Notes under the pieces: generated by a model
Database searches by the model: none
The model's input: only the letters and a program-made list of their open reading frames with translations
What the model was told of the DNA's origin: nothing
Source: DATAQC01 sp051001215
GTDB lineage: Bacteria > Actinomycetota > Acidimicrobiia > Acidimicrobiales > AC-14
DNA length: 5,268 nucleotides
Direction of reading: 5' to 3'
Assembly: GCA_051001215.1 (NCBI GenBank)
Contig: JBPCNP010000116.1
Location: 1-5,268, forward strand
Position numbers and translations under genes: made by a program
In this document: positions 1 to 5,268 of the stretch, piece after piece
Position numbering within the stretch: position 1 is the stretch's first letter
Layout of the letters: each line of letters begins with the position of its first letter

Positions 1-103
1 GAGTGGCGGGCCCGAGCGGCCCTCTGAGCGGAGTGGCGGGCCCGAGCGGCCCTCTGAGCGGAGTGGCGGGCCCGAGCGGCCCTCTGAGCGGAGTGGCGGG
101 CCC
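1..103. repeat. Perfect 30-bp tandem repeat, 3 full copies plus 13 bases
   Basis: The unit begins GAGTGGCGGGCCCGAG and ends CCTCTGAGCG. Copies at 1-30, 31-60 and 61-90 are identical, and a fourth matches for 13 bases (91-103) before diverging. The array probably continues upstream because it is already in progress at base 1. The period is exactly 10 codons. In the glcE frame it is open and encodes a repeating SGGPERPSER; the frame starting at base 1 has a TGA in every copy; the third frame is open and gives a collagen-like Gly/Pro reading. Each copy also has a short inverted pair, GGGCC and GGCCC, separated by five bases. There are no spacers, so it is not a CRISPR array. Perfect identity points to recent expansion by slippage or to strong homogenisation. 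Confidence 0.97.
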
Positions 104-1267
104 CGCCACGAGGCGCCGTCGTCGCCCGAGGAGGCGGCCCGGGTCATGCGGGCGGCCGGCGACGAGCAGCGGCGCGTGCGGGTGCGGGGTGGGGGAACCA
201 AACGGTCGTGGGGTGGGTCGTCGTGTCACGCAGGCGGGGGCGGCGGGGCCGCCGACATCGACCTGTCCACCGAGCGCCTCGACACCCTGATCGAGCACAA
301 CGAGGGTGACCTGACGGCTGTGCTCCAGGCCGGCGTGCCCCTCGCCCGGGCCCAAAAGGCGTTCGCCGAGGCCAACCAGATGATCGCCCTCGACCCGTGG
401 CTGGGTGACGGTGGGGAGGCCACGATCGGGGGCGTGGTGGCCACGGCCGACTCGGGCCCGTTGCGGCACCGCTACGGGGCGGCGCGGGACCTCATCCTGG
501 GCATCACCTTCGTTCTGGCTGACGGGACGGTCGCCAAGGCCGGGAGCAACGTCATCAAGAACGTGGCCGGGTACGACCTGGCCAAGCTCTTCACCGGGTC
601 GTTCGGGACCCTCGGCCTCGTCGCCGAGGTCGTCATGCGCCTGCATCCCCTCGCCGGCAACCGGGTGACGGCGGTGGGCAGCTCCGACGACCCGGACGCG
701 CTGGGACGGGCGGCGTCAGCTGTCGCTCATTCTCCCCTCGGCGCCGAGTCCCTCGACATGGCCTGGGGCGACGGCCATGGCCAGGTGCTGGCCCGGTTCG
801 GCGGAGCCGTGCCCGAGGCGGCCGCCGGCCAGGCCCTCGAACTGCTGCGCCAGGCCGGGCTCGAGGGCCAACACATCGTCGACGACGACGGCCTCTGGGA
901 GCGCCAGCGGCAGCGCCAGCGCTCCTCGGACGGCACCGTCCTGCGTGTCTCGGGGCTGGCGTCGGACCTGCCCGCGGTGTTGCGGTCGGCCCAGGAGGCC
1001 GCCGCCTCCCTGGTGGGGCGGGCCGGCATGGGGCTGTCGTGGATCACCCTGCCCGCCCAGGAAGCGAGCGTGATGGTGGCGGCCATCGAGGACCTGCGGC
1101 GGCGGCTCCGGCCGTTCCCGTGTGTGGTGGTCGACGCCCCGGGCGACGTCCGGGCCAAGGTCGACGTCTGGGGGGAGGACGCCGCCCTTCCCCTCATGCG
1201 ACGGGTCAAGGAACGGTTCGACCCTCACAACGTGTGCAATCCGGGAATCTTCGTGGGAGGCATCTGA
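2..1267 (+). CDS. glcE: Glycolate oxidase FAD-binding subunit GlcE (5'-partial)
   Basis: FAD-binding (PCMH/FAD-oxidase type) subunit of glycolate oxidase, which with GlcD and GlcF oxidises glycolate to glyoxylate and passes electrons to the respiratory chain. Counting from ATG 146 (373 residues), the visible signatures are RGGGTKRSWG (14-23), the FAD-contact block TIGGVVATADSGPLRHRYG (93-111), KNVAGYDLAKLFTGSFGTLG (138-157) and the C-terminal FDPHNVCNPG (358-367). ATG 146 is a possible start, with GAGGAGG at 128-134 but a long 11-base spacing. However, the residues just before it (SSPEEAARV) form the usual first helix of this family, and the frame stays open to base 2 through the tandem repeat with no ATG, GTG or TTG. 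I therefore call the gene incomplete at its 5' end, with a repetitive N-terminal segment. It may start upstream or be joined to an upstream partner such as GlcD. Its stop overlaps the glcF start by one base (TGATG). Confidence 0.92.
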   Translation, partial: SGGPERPSERSGGPERPSERSGGPERPSERSGGPRHEAPSSPEEAARVMRAAGDEQRRVRVRGGGTKRSWGGSSCHAGGGGGAADIDLSTERLDTLIEHNEGDLTAVLQAGVPLARAQKAFAEANQMIALDPWLGDGGEATIGGVVATADSGPLRHRYGAARDLILGITFVLADGTVAKAGSNVIKNVAGYDLAKLFTGSFGTLGLVAEVVMRLHPLAGNRVTAVGSSDDPDALGRAASAVAHSPLGAESLDMAWGDGHGQVLARFGGAVPEAAAGQALELLRQAGLEGQHIVDDDGLWERQRQRQRSSDGTVLRVSGLASDLPAVLRSAQEAAASLVGRAGMGLSWITLPAQEASVMVAAIEDLRRRLRPFPCVVVDAPGDVRAKVDVWGEDAALPLMRRVKERFDPHNVCNPGIFVGGI

Positions 1268-2583
1268 TGGCCAAGACCGGGGCGTTCGACGCTCATCACC
1301 CACCGGCGCAGGAGTTGATCGACGTCTGCGTGCACTGCGGCTTCTGCCTGCCGACCTGTCCGACCTACGTGCTCTGGAACGAGGAGATGGACTCGCCCCG
1401 GGGTCGCATCGTGTTGATGAACGCCGCCTCCGAGGAGTCCGCCGAGCTCTCCGAGGCCATGGTCACCCACTGGGACCGGTGCCTCGGATGCGAGGCGTGC
1501 GTCACCGCCTGCCCCTCCGGTGTCGAGTACGGCAAGCTCATCGAGGCAACCAGGGCTCAGGTCGAGCGCAACTACACCCGGCCGCTCCGCGAGCGGGCCT
1601 TCAGGCGACTGGTCTTCGAGGTCTTCACCCATCCCGGGCGCCTGCGGGCCCTGGTGCCGGGGGCGGTGGCGGCGCGTCGCCTCGGCCTCACGGGCACGGC
1701 CGGCGCTCGTCTCGGGCGCTTTCCCAAGCTGGGGGTGCTGCGCGCCCTGGCGCCCGACGTGAAGCTCAGGGCCTCGGTCGCCCGGATGCCCGAGGTCACC
1801 CCCGCCCGAGGCGAGCGTCGGGCACGCGTCGGGATGCTCCTCGGGTGCGTGCAGCGCGTCTTCTTCCACGACGTGAACGCGTCAACCGTGCGGGTGCTGG
1901 CGGCCGAGGGGTTCGAGGTGTTCGCGCCGGCAAGTGTGCGCTGCTGCGGGGCGCTGATGTTGCACTCGGGCGCCGAGGCCCAGGCCCTCGACCTGGCCAA
2001 GGCGATGATCGAGGCGTTCGAGGACTGCGCCTACGTGGCCGTCAACGCCGCCGGGTGCAGCTCATCAATGAAGGAGTACGGGCGTCTTCTGTCCGACGAC
2101 CAGCAGTGGGCGGAGCGGGGCGAGCAGTTCTCGGAGAAGGTCCGCGATGTCTCCGAGTTGCTCACCGAGTCCGACCCGGTGGCCCCCCGTCATCCTGTTC
2201 CGCTGAGGGTGGCGTACCACGACGCCTGCCACCTGGCCCACGCCCAGAAGGTCAGGTCAGCGCCCCGCACGCTGCTGGCCACGATCCCGGGCGTCGAGGT
2301 GCTCGAGCCCGAGGAGTGGGAGATCTGCTGCGGATCGGCGGGCATCTACAACCTCCTGCAGCCCGAGGCGGGTAAAGAGCTCGGACGCCGAAAGGCGAAG
2401 AACCTGCTGGCCACCGACGCCGAGGCGATCGCCTCGGCCAATCCCGGCTGCACCCTCCAGATCAACGCCTACTTGCGCGAGCAAGGGCGCCCGCTGCCGA
2501 TCTACCACCCGATCGAGCTCGTCGACCGCTCGATCCGGGGCGTGGCGGCCACTGCGTCCGGGCCACGCAGGCCGGCGCGCTGA
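1267..2583 (+). CDS. glcF: Glycolate oxidase iron-sulfur subunit GlcF
   Basis: Electron-transfer subunit of glycolate oxidase: it takes electrons from the GlcD/GlcE flavins and delivers them toward the membrane quinone pool. The 438 residues show two 4Fe-4S ferredoxin motifs, CVHCGFCLPTCP (Cys 21, 24, 27, 31) and CLGCEACVTACP (Cys 72, 75, 78, 82). Two cysteine-rich CCG domains follow: LLGCVQRVFFHDVN (191-204) with VRCCGALMLHSG (224-235), and YHDACHLAHAQ (317-327) with ICCGSAGIYN (353-362). NPGCTLQI (392-399) and HPIELVD (414-420) complete the family pattern. All expected cluster ligands are present. Length is slightly above the roughly 400 usual for GlcF, mainly from an Arg/Ala/Pro-rich tail. 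ATG 1267 is preceded by GGGAGG (1255-1260) at six-base spacing, and the one-base overlap with the glcE stop implies translational coupling. Open frame continues upstream to about 1039, but that part is only a shadow of glcE. The related LutA and GlpC families share the domains, but the match and the glcE neighbour favour GlcF. Confidence 0.96.
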   Translation: MAKTGAFDAHHPPAQELIDVCVHCGFCLPTCPTYVLWNEEMDSPRGRIVLMNAASEESAELSEAMVTHWDRCLGCEACVTACPSGVEYGKLIEATRAQVERNYTRPLRERAFRRLVFEVFTHPGRLRALVPGAVAARRLGLTGTAGARLGRFPKLGVLRALAPDVKLRASVARMPEVTPARGERRARVGMLLGCVQRVFFHDVNASTVRVLAAEGFEVFAPASVRCCGALMLHSGAEAQALDLAKAMIEAFEDCAYVAVNAAGCSSSMKEYGRLLSDDQQWAERGEQFSEKVRDVSELLTESDPVAPRHPVPLRVAYHDACHLAHAQKVRSAPRTLLATIPGVEVLEPEEWEICCGSAGIYNLLQPEAGKELGRRKAKNLLATDAEAIASANPGCTLQINAYLREQGRPLPIYHPIELVDRSIRGVAATASGPRRPAR

Positions 2584-2589
2584 GCGAGC

Positions 2590-3798
2590 GTGGCCGCCCA
2601 GCCCATCAAGGTCGTCATCGCGCCCACCGCCTTCAAGGGATCGCTGGCCGCCAACGACGTGGCCGAGTCCCTGGCCGAGGGCATCCGGTGGGTCTGGCCG
2701 AAGGCCCGCGTCGAGTTGCTGCCGCTCTCCGACGGCGGAGACGAATGGGTGCAGAGCATGGTCTCGGCCTCAGACGGCTCGTTCGTCGAGGTGGAGGTCG
2801 GGGGCCCTCTCGGCGATCCCGTGCAGGCGCGCTACGGGGTCATCGAGTCGGACGGCACGACCACGGCAGTGATCGAGATGGCGGCCGCCTCGGGTCTTAC
2901 CCTGGTTCGCGAGGACCGGCGCGATCCCCGCCGGGCGACGACGGTCGGCACCGGGGAGCTGATGGGCCACGCCCTCGACAGGGGGGCGCAGCGCCTGCTC
3001 GTCGGCCTGGGCGGCAGCGCCACCAACGACGGCGGCGCGGGGCTGGCCTCGGCGCTAGGCGTGCGCTTCTGCGGGCCGAGCGGCGATGCGTTGCCGCCAG
3101 GCGGCGCGGCGCTGGCCGGCCTCGCGACTGTGGACCTGTCCGGGCTGGACTCCCGCGTGCGGGAGGCGCAGATCGTGGTGGCGAGCGACGTCTCGAACCC
3201 GCTCCTGGGTGACGATGGGGCGTCGGCGGTCTACGGGCCCCAGAAGGGAGCGAGCCCCGAGGTCGTGAACGAGCTGGACGCCGCCTTGGCCCACTTCGCC
3301 GACGTGGTGGAGGAGGCTGTCGGGCGCCGGCTGCGCGACGAGCCCGGCGCGGGCGCGGCGGGTGGCGCCGGGTTCGGGTTGATGGCGTTCTGCGACGCCG
3401 AGCTGCGGCCTGGCGTCGAGCTCGCCCTCGATTCACTCGGCGCCGACCGGGTGCTCGAGGGAGCGTCTCTCGTCATCACCGCCGAGGGCACTCTCGACTC
3501 CCAGACGTTGGCGGGAAAGGTCCCGGTCGGGGTGGCCCGCCGGGCCCGGTGCCACGGCATCCCGGTGGTGGCAGTCGGAGGAGCGGTCGAACCGATGGGG
3601 CGTTCTGTCGCACGACGGTTCCACGACGAGGGGATCGTCGCCATCTGTCCGAGCGTCGAGGGCCCGGCGTCCGAGGACACGCTGATGGACCCCGACGACA
3701 CCCGGCAGCGCCTCGAACGGGCGGGCGAACGGATCGCCCGCCTGGTCGACCTCGGTATGCACGTAGGCGACAATCCCGGCCACGCGGATGGGCCGTGA
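2590..3798 (+). CDS. glxK: Glycerate 2-kinase (GlxK/GarK family)
   Basis: Cytoplasmic kinase that phosphorylates D-glycerate with ATP. Members of this family such as E. coli GarK make 2-phosphoglycerate, which feeds into glycolysis. The 402 residues carry the family landmarks: VVIAPTAFKGSL (8-19), SDGGDEW (47-53), VIEMAAASGLTLV (94-106), GLGGSATNDGGAGLASALG (139-157), ASDVSNPLLG (198-207), YGPQKGA (215-221) and AEGTLDSQTLAGK (298-310). Two positions differ from the textbook pattern: DGGDEW where DGGEGT is usual, and AEGTLD where GEGR(I/L)D is usual. The fold motifs otherwise look intact. GTG 2590 is chosen because it puts the conserved first strand near the N-terminus and lies 6 bases after the glcF stop. 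No convincing Shine-Dalgarno is visible, so translation probably depends on coupling to glcF. The last 15 or so residues extend beyond the usual end. The position after glcEF supports a role downstream of glyoxylate. The enzymes that would make glycerate (glyoxylate carboligase, tartronate semialdehyde reductase) are not in the window. Confidence 0.94.
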   Translation: MAAQPIKVVIAPTAFKGSLAANDVAESLAEGIRWVWPKARVELLPLSDGGDEWVQSMVSASDGSFVEVEVGGPLGDPVQARYGVIESDGTTTAVIEMAAASGLTLVREDRRDPRRATTVGTGELMGHALDRGAQRLLVGLGGSATNDGGAGLASALGVRFCGPSGDALPPGGAALAGLATVDLSGLDSRVREAQIVVASDVSNPLLGDDGASAVYGPQKGASPEVVNELDAALAHFADVVEEAVGRRLRDEPGAGAAGGAGFGLMAFCDAELRPGVELALDSLGADRVLEGASLVITAEGTLDSQTLAGKVPVGVARRARCHGIPVVAVGGAVEPMGRSVARRFHDEGIVAICPSVEGPASEDTLMDPDDTRQRLERAGERIARLVDLGMHVGDNPGHADGP

Positions 3799-4082
3799 AG
3801 ACCCCATGACCTAGCCGCTGCTCGTCGTCCGATCCAGGGTGCGGAACGGGTGGCTGGCGTCCTCATCGGCGCTGCCCGTATCTACGCCATCCGTGACCCG
3901 CACGAGCTGGCCCGGCTGGACGGGGTCGCGGCACTCACGCGGACCTGAGCCACAGGTCGCCTGGTTGCCGGCCTCCACGTGCTGCGGGACCCGCGCGAGC
4001 GTTGGCTGGCGCCGGGCTCGCCGCCGGCCGGCTGCCGTGAGAAGCGACGTTCCTGGGTGGACGTGAGCCGTGACGAGTGCGA
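3799..4082. other. Convergent intergenic region, no supported gene
   Basis: This gap lies between the ends of glxK (plus) and the aldo/keto reductase (minus). I find no start with a good ribosome site and no recognisable domain on either strand. The glxK frame continues open for 49 codons past its TGA, to a TGA at 3946-3948, then stays open into the antisense of the reductase. It includes stretches such as RIYAIRDPHELARLDG that look protein-like but that I cannot assign. The opposite strand is also open to a TAG at 3811-3813 and reads, for example, CRDPVQPGQLVRVTDG. High GC makes such open frames common. Weak inverted repeats exist: ATGGG/CCCAT around the glxK stop (3788-3792 and 3803-3807), and GCGAGC/GCTCGC (3995-4000 and 4016-4021). 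None has a T-tract, so I do not call a terminator. Confidence 0.6.
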
Positions 4083-4937
4083 TCAGAGCATCTCGAGCCC
4101 TTGCGGCCCCGTCGGCGGAGGGAAGGAGCGGTCCAGCTCGTCGAGGTCCCCTTCGGTCAGTTCCAGGTCCAAAGCGGCATGGTTCTCCCGGACGTGGGCC
4201 GGCGTACCCGCCTTGGGGACGGTCGTGACGTGGCGATGGCGGAGCACCCACGCCACGGCCACCTGCGCCGGCGTGGCGTCGTATCGCCCGGCTACGGCCC
4301 GAAGCACCGGGTGTCCGAGCAGCCGCCCTTGCTCGATGGGCGAATACGCCATGACGGGGAGGCGGTGGCCCTGAGACCACGGGACCAGGTCCCATTCGAC
4401 GCCGCGCCGGCTGAGGTTGTAGAGCACCTGGTTGGTCGCGACATCGAGGCCGCCAGGGAGGGCCACCAGCTCCTCCATGTCCGCACGGTCGAAGTTGCTG
4501 ACACCCCAATGACGGATCTTGCCTTCGTCGATCAGTGTGGTGAAGGCGTCCAGCGTTTCTTCGAGTGGCGTGGAGCCGCGCCAGTGGAGCAGGTACAGGT
4601 CCAGCCGGTCGGTGCCGAGGCGCCGGAGGCTCCCCTCGCAGGCGCGGACCGTCGCGTCCCGACGGGCGTGGGACGGAAGGACCTTGCTCACGAGGAGCAC
4701 CTCGTCGCGCCGCCCCCTGATGGCTTCGCCGACAAGCTCTTCGGCGTCACCTCCGCCGTACATCTCGGCGGTGTCGATGAGCGCCAGACCGAGGTCCAAA
4801 CCCTCTCGTAGCGCGCTGAGCTCGTCCTCACGGCATTGGGGGTCCTCGGCCATGTGCCAGGTGCCGAGCCCGAGCACGGGGATTGGATCCCCGGACGGGA
4901 GCGTCGTGGTTCGAACGCTGGCCGTGCCCATGGCCAT
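4083..4937 (-). CDS. yeaE: Aldo/keto reductase, YeaE-like (NADPH-dependent)
   Basis: Soluble TIM-barrel oxidoreductase that reduces aldehydes or ketones with NADPH. E. coli YeaE, which this closely resembles in motifs and in its 284-residue length, reduces methylglyoxal; the substrate here is unproven. The catalytic tetrad is in place: Asp55 and Tyr60 in LIDTAEMYGGG, Lys85 in LLVSKV, and His118 in LDLYLLHW. Other family blocks are VLGLGTWHM (21-29), RHWGVSNFD (142-150), ATNQVLYNLSRRGVEWDL (167-184), VMAYSPIEQGRL (195-206) and the cofactor-binding end TVPKAGTPAHVRENHAAL (239-256). Two in-frame ATGs are possible: 4937 (Met1) and 4931 (Met3). The only Shine-Dalgarno-like bases, GGTGA at 4942-4938, sit six bases before the second ATG, so Met3 may be the true start. 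It is convergent with glxK and therefore not part of that operon. A role in detoxifying reactive aldehydes from glyoxylate or glycolytic metabolism is plausible but inferred. Confidence 0.94.
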   Translation of the reverse strand: MAMGTASVRTTTLPSGDPIPVLGLGTWHMAEDPQCREDELSALREGLDLGLALIDTAEMYGGGDAEELVGEAIRGRRDEVLLVSKVLPSHARRDATVRACEGSLRRLGTDRLDLYLLHWRGSTPLEETLDAFTTLIDEGKIRHWGVSNFDRADMEELVALPGGLDVATNQVLYNLSRRGVEWDLVPWSQGHRLPVMAYSPIEQGRLLGHPVLRAVAGRYDATPAQVAVAWVLRHRHVTTVPKAGTPAHVRENHAALDLELTEGDLDELDRSFPPPTGPQGLEML

Positions 4938-5063
4938 TCACCGTACGCCGATGCCGCGATACCCGCAGCCCACACTTCGAAGACCGACTCGGCGGGGGCG
5001 GCCGTCGAGCTGGCTGCCGCCGACGACGTGGTGGTGGCCCTCCAGGAGGACCACAGCAGGTAG

Positions 5064-5097
5064 GACGCCGGCGCGTGAGTGCATACGCGCCGATGTC
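5064..5097. promoter_or_regulatory. 34-bp imperfect dyad, candidate operator or hairpin
   Basis: The core arms CGGCGCGT (5069-5076) and ACGCGCCG (5085-5092) are perfect reverse complements separated by eight bases. Outside a two-base mismatch, symmetry resumes with GAC (5064-5066) and GTC (5095-5097), giving 11 of 13 matched positions per arm. It lies between two divergent genes, about 127 bases from the reductase ATG and about 166 from the next plus-strand ATG. No T-tract follows on either strand, so a transcription-factor site is more likely than a terminator. This function is inferred; no known operator consensus was recognised. Confidence 0.45.
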
Positions 5098-5180
5098 GGA
5101 TCGTCCCGGTGAGGCTTCGCTGTGCTGTGGCGTTCCATGACGCAGTTGAGTCCCAGGGAGTGGTGTACGAGACGGGTGAG

Positions 5181-5199
5181 CTGAGGGAGGGTCCCCCAG
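5181..5199. promoter_or_regulatory. Short inverted repeat, 8-bp arms with one mismatch
   Basis: CTGAGGGA (5181-5188) and TCCCCCAG (5192-5199) form an inverted repeat around GGG. The one imperfect position is A opposite C in plus-strand RNA and a G-U wobble in minus-strand RNA. It is about 65 bases upstream of the plus-strand start and could be an operator half or a leader hairpin. The evidence is symmetry only. Confidence 0.25.
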
Positions 5200-5220
5200 C
5201 GAGGACAGCCACCGCGTCAA

Positions 5221-5257
5221 CCTCAAGGAGCAGTTCCACAACAACCACTTGAGGAGG
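5221..5257 (+). promoter_or_regulatory. Leader with strong Shine-Dalgarno partly inside an inverted repeat
   Basis: GAGGAGG (5251-5257) sits six bases before ATG 5264, a near-ideal ribosome site that marks a real gene start. CCTCAAG (5221-5227) is the exact reverse complement of CTTGAGG (5248-5254), whose last four bases are the first half of that ribosome site. In RNA the 7-bp stem would close a 20-base A/C-rich loop and partly hide the site. Control of translation is inferred, not shown. Confidence 0.6.
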
Positions 5258-5263
5258 ATCACG

Positions 5264-5268
5264 ATGAC
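5264..5268 (+). CDS. Start of a plus-strand gene cut by the window edge
   Basis: Only the ATG and two further bases are visible, so the product cannot be named; it begins Met-Thr if AC is completed by any third base. The gene is inferred from the strong GAGGAGG ribosome site with six-base spacing and from the A/C-rich leader before it. It is divergent from the aldo/keto reductase, so the two could share regulation through the region between them. Confidence 0.6.

Larger units (their letters stand above)
4938..5263. other. Divergent intergenic region with dyad symmetry elements
   Basis: These 326 bases lie between the start of the minus-strand aldo/keto reductase and a plus-strand start at 5264, so promoters for both should be here. 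I could not identify a convincing -35/-10 pair for either gene. Three inverted repeats are visible: 5064-5097, 5181-5199 and 5221-5254. Open frames exist on both strands. A 66-codon minus frame from 5138 ends in a TGA directly abutting the reductase ATG. A plus frame ends at a TAG at 5061-5063 with an Ala-rich reading. Neither has a ribosome site or a recognisable domain. Base composition becomes noticeably richer in A and C in the last 45 bases, as expected for an untranslated leader. Confidence 0.65.

Noticed and set aside
1..103. CRISPR array
   Set aside because: Units are contiguous with no unique spacers, so this is a simple tandem repeat.
3..290. Open frame through the tandem repeat giving a collagen-like Gly/Pro protein
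   Set aside because: It is out of frame with GlcE, becomes Arg-rich low-complexity sequence after the repeat, and lacks a ribosome site; its openness follows from the repeat composition.
901..921. Small duplication GCGCCAGCG-GCA-GCGCCAGCG inside glcE encoding alternating Gln/Arg
   Set aside because: It is short, stays in frame and lies in a variable part of the protein; nothing suggests function beyond local slippage.
3995..4021. Stem GCGAGC/GCTCGC as a terminator between convergent genes
   Set aside because: Only six pairs with a 15-base loop and no T-tract on either strand.
3811..4509. Long minus-strand open frame overlapping the 3' half of the aldo/keto reductase
   Set aside because: Most of it is the reductase gene in the wrong frame, rich in Arg, Pro and Gly with no domain; only the part beyond 4082 is unexplained and it has no start of its own.
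4077..4811. Long plus-strand open frame antisense to the aldo/keto reductase
   Set aside because: The reductase frame has a full catalytic tetrad and family motifs; the antisense frame has none.
4938..5138. 66-codon minus-strand frame whose TGA abuts the reductase ATG
   Set aside because: No ribosome site before its ATG (5138) and no recognisable domain; the abutting stop is likely chance.

Overview
The window is GC-rich (roughly 70% by eye), with strong G/C preference at third codon positions, GTG as well as ATG starts, and genes that touch or nearly touch. This fits a high-GC actinobacterium, possibly an Acidimicrobiia-type lineage. That placement is inferred from style, not from a marker gene.

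Positions 1-3798 hold a tight plus-strand cluster for glycolate and glycerate use. It contains the FAD-binding subunit of glycolate oxidase (GlcE, 5'-incomplete), the Fe-S subunit (GlcF, overlapping glcE by one base) and a glycerate 2-kinase (GlxK/GarK family, 6 bases after glcF). GlcD, the catalytic flavoprotein partner, is not in the window and would be expected upstream. Together the genes suggest oxidation of glycolate to glyoxylate, conversion to glycerate by enzymes not seen here, and phosphorylation to 2-phosphoglycerate that enters glycolysis.

The window opens inside a perfect 30-bp tandem repeat (at least three copies plus a partial one). The glcE reading frame runs open through this repeat to the window edge, so GlcE appears to carry a 10-residue-periodic Arg/Glu/Gly/Pro/Ser segment before its FAD domain. 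No start codon in that frame lies between the window edge and ATG 146.

Positions 3799-4082 are a gap between convergent genes with no gene I can support. Positions 4083-4937 (minus strand) encode an aldo/keto reductase of the YeaE type. Positions 4938-5263 separate it from a divergent plus-strand gene whose ATG (5264) is just inside the window behind a strong Shine-Dalgarno sequence. This divergent intergenic region contains a 34-bp dyad, a second short dyad, and an inverted repeat whose right arm covers part of the Shine-Dalgarno.

The enzymes are familiar. The less explained signals are the in-frame repeat at the start of glcE and the dyad structures near the right end. I do not see strong evidence for a wholly new system.
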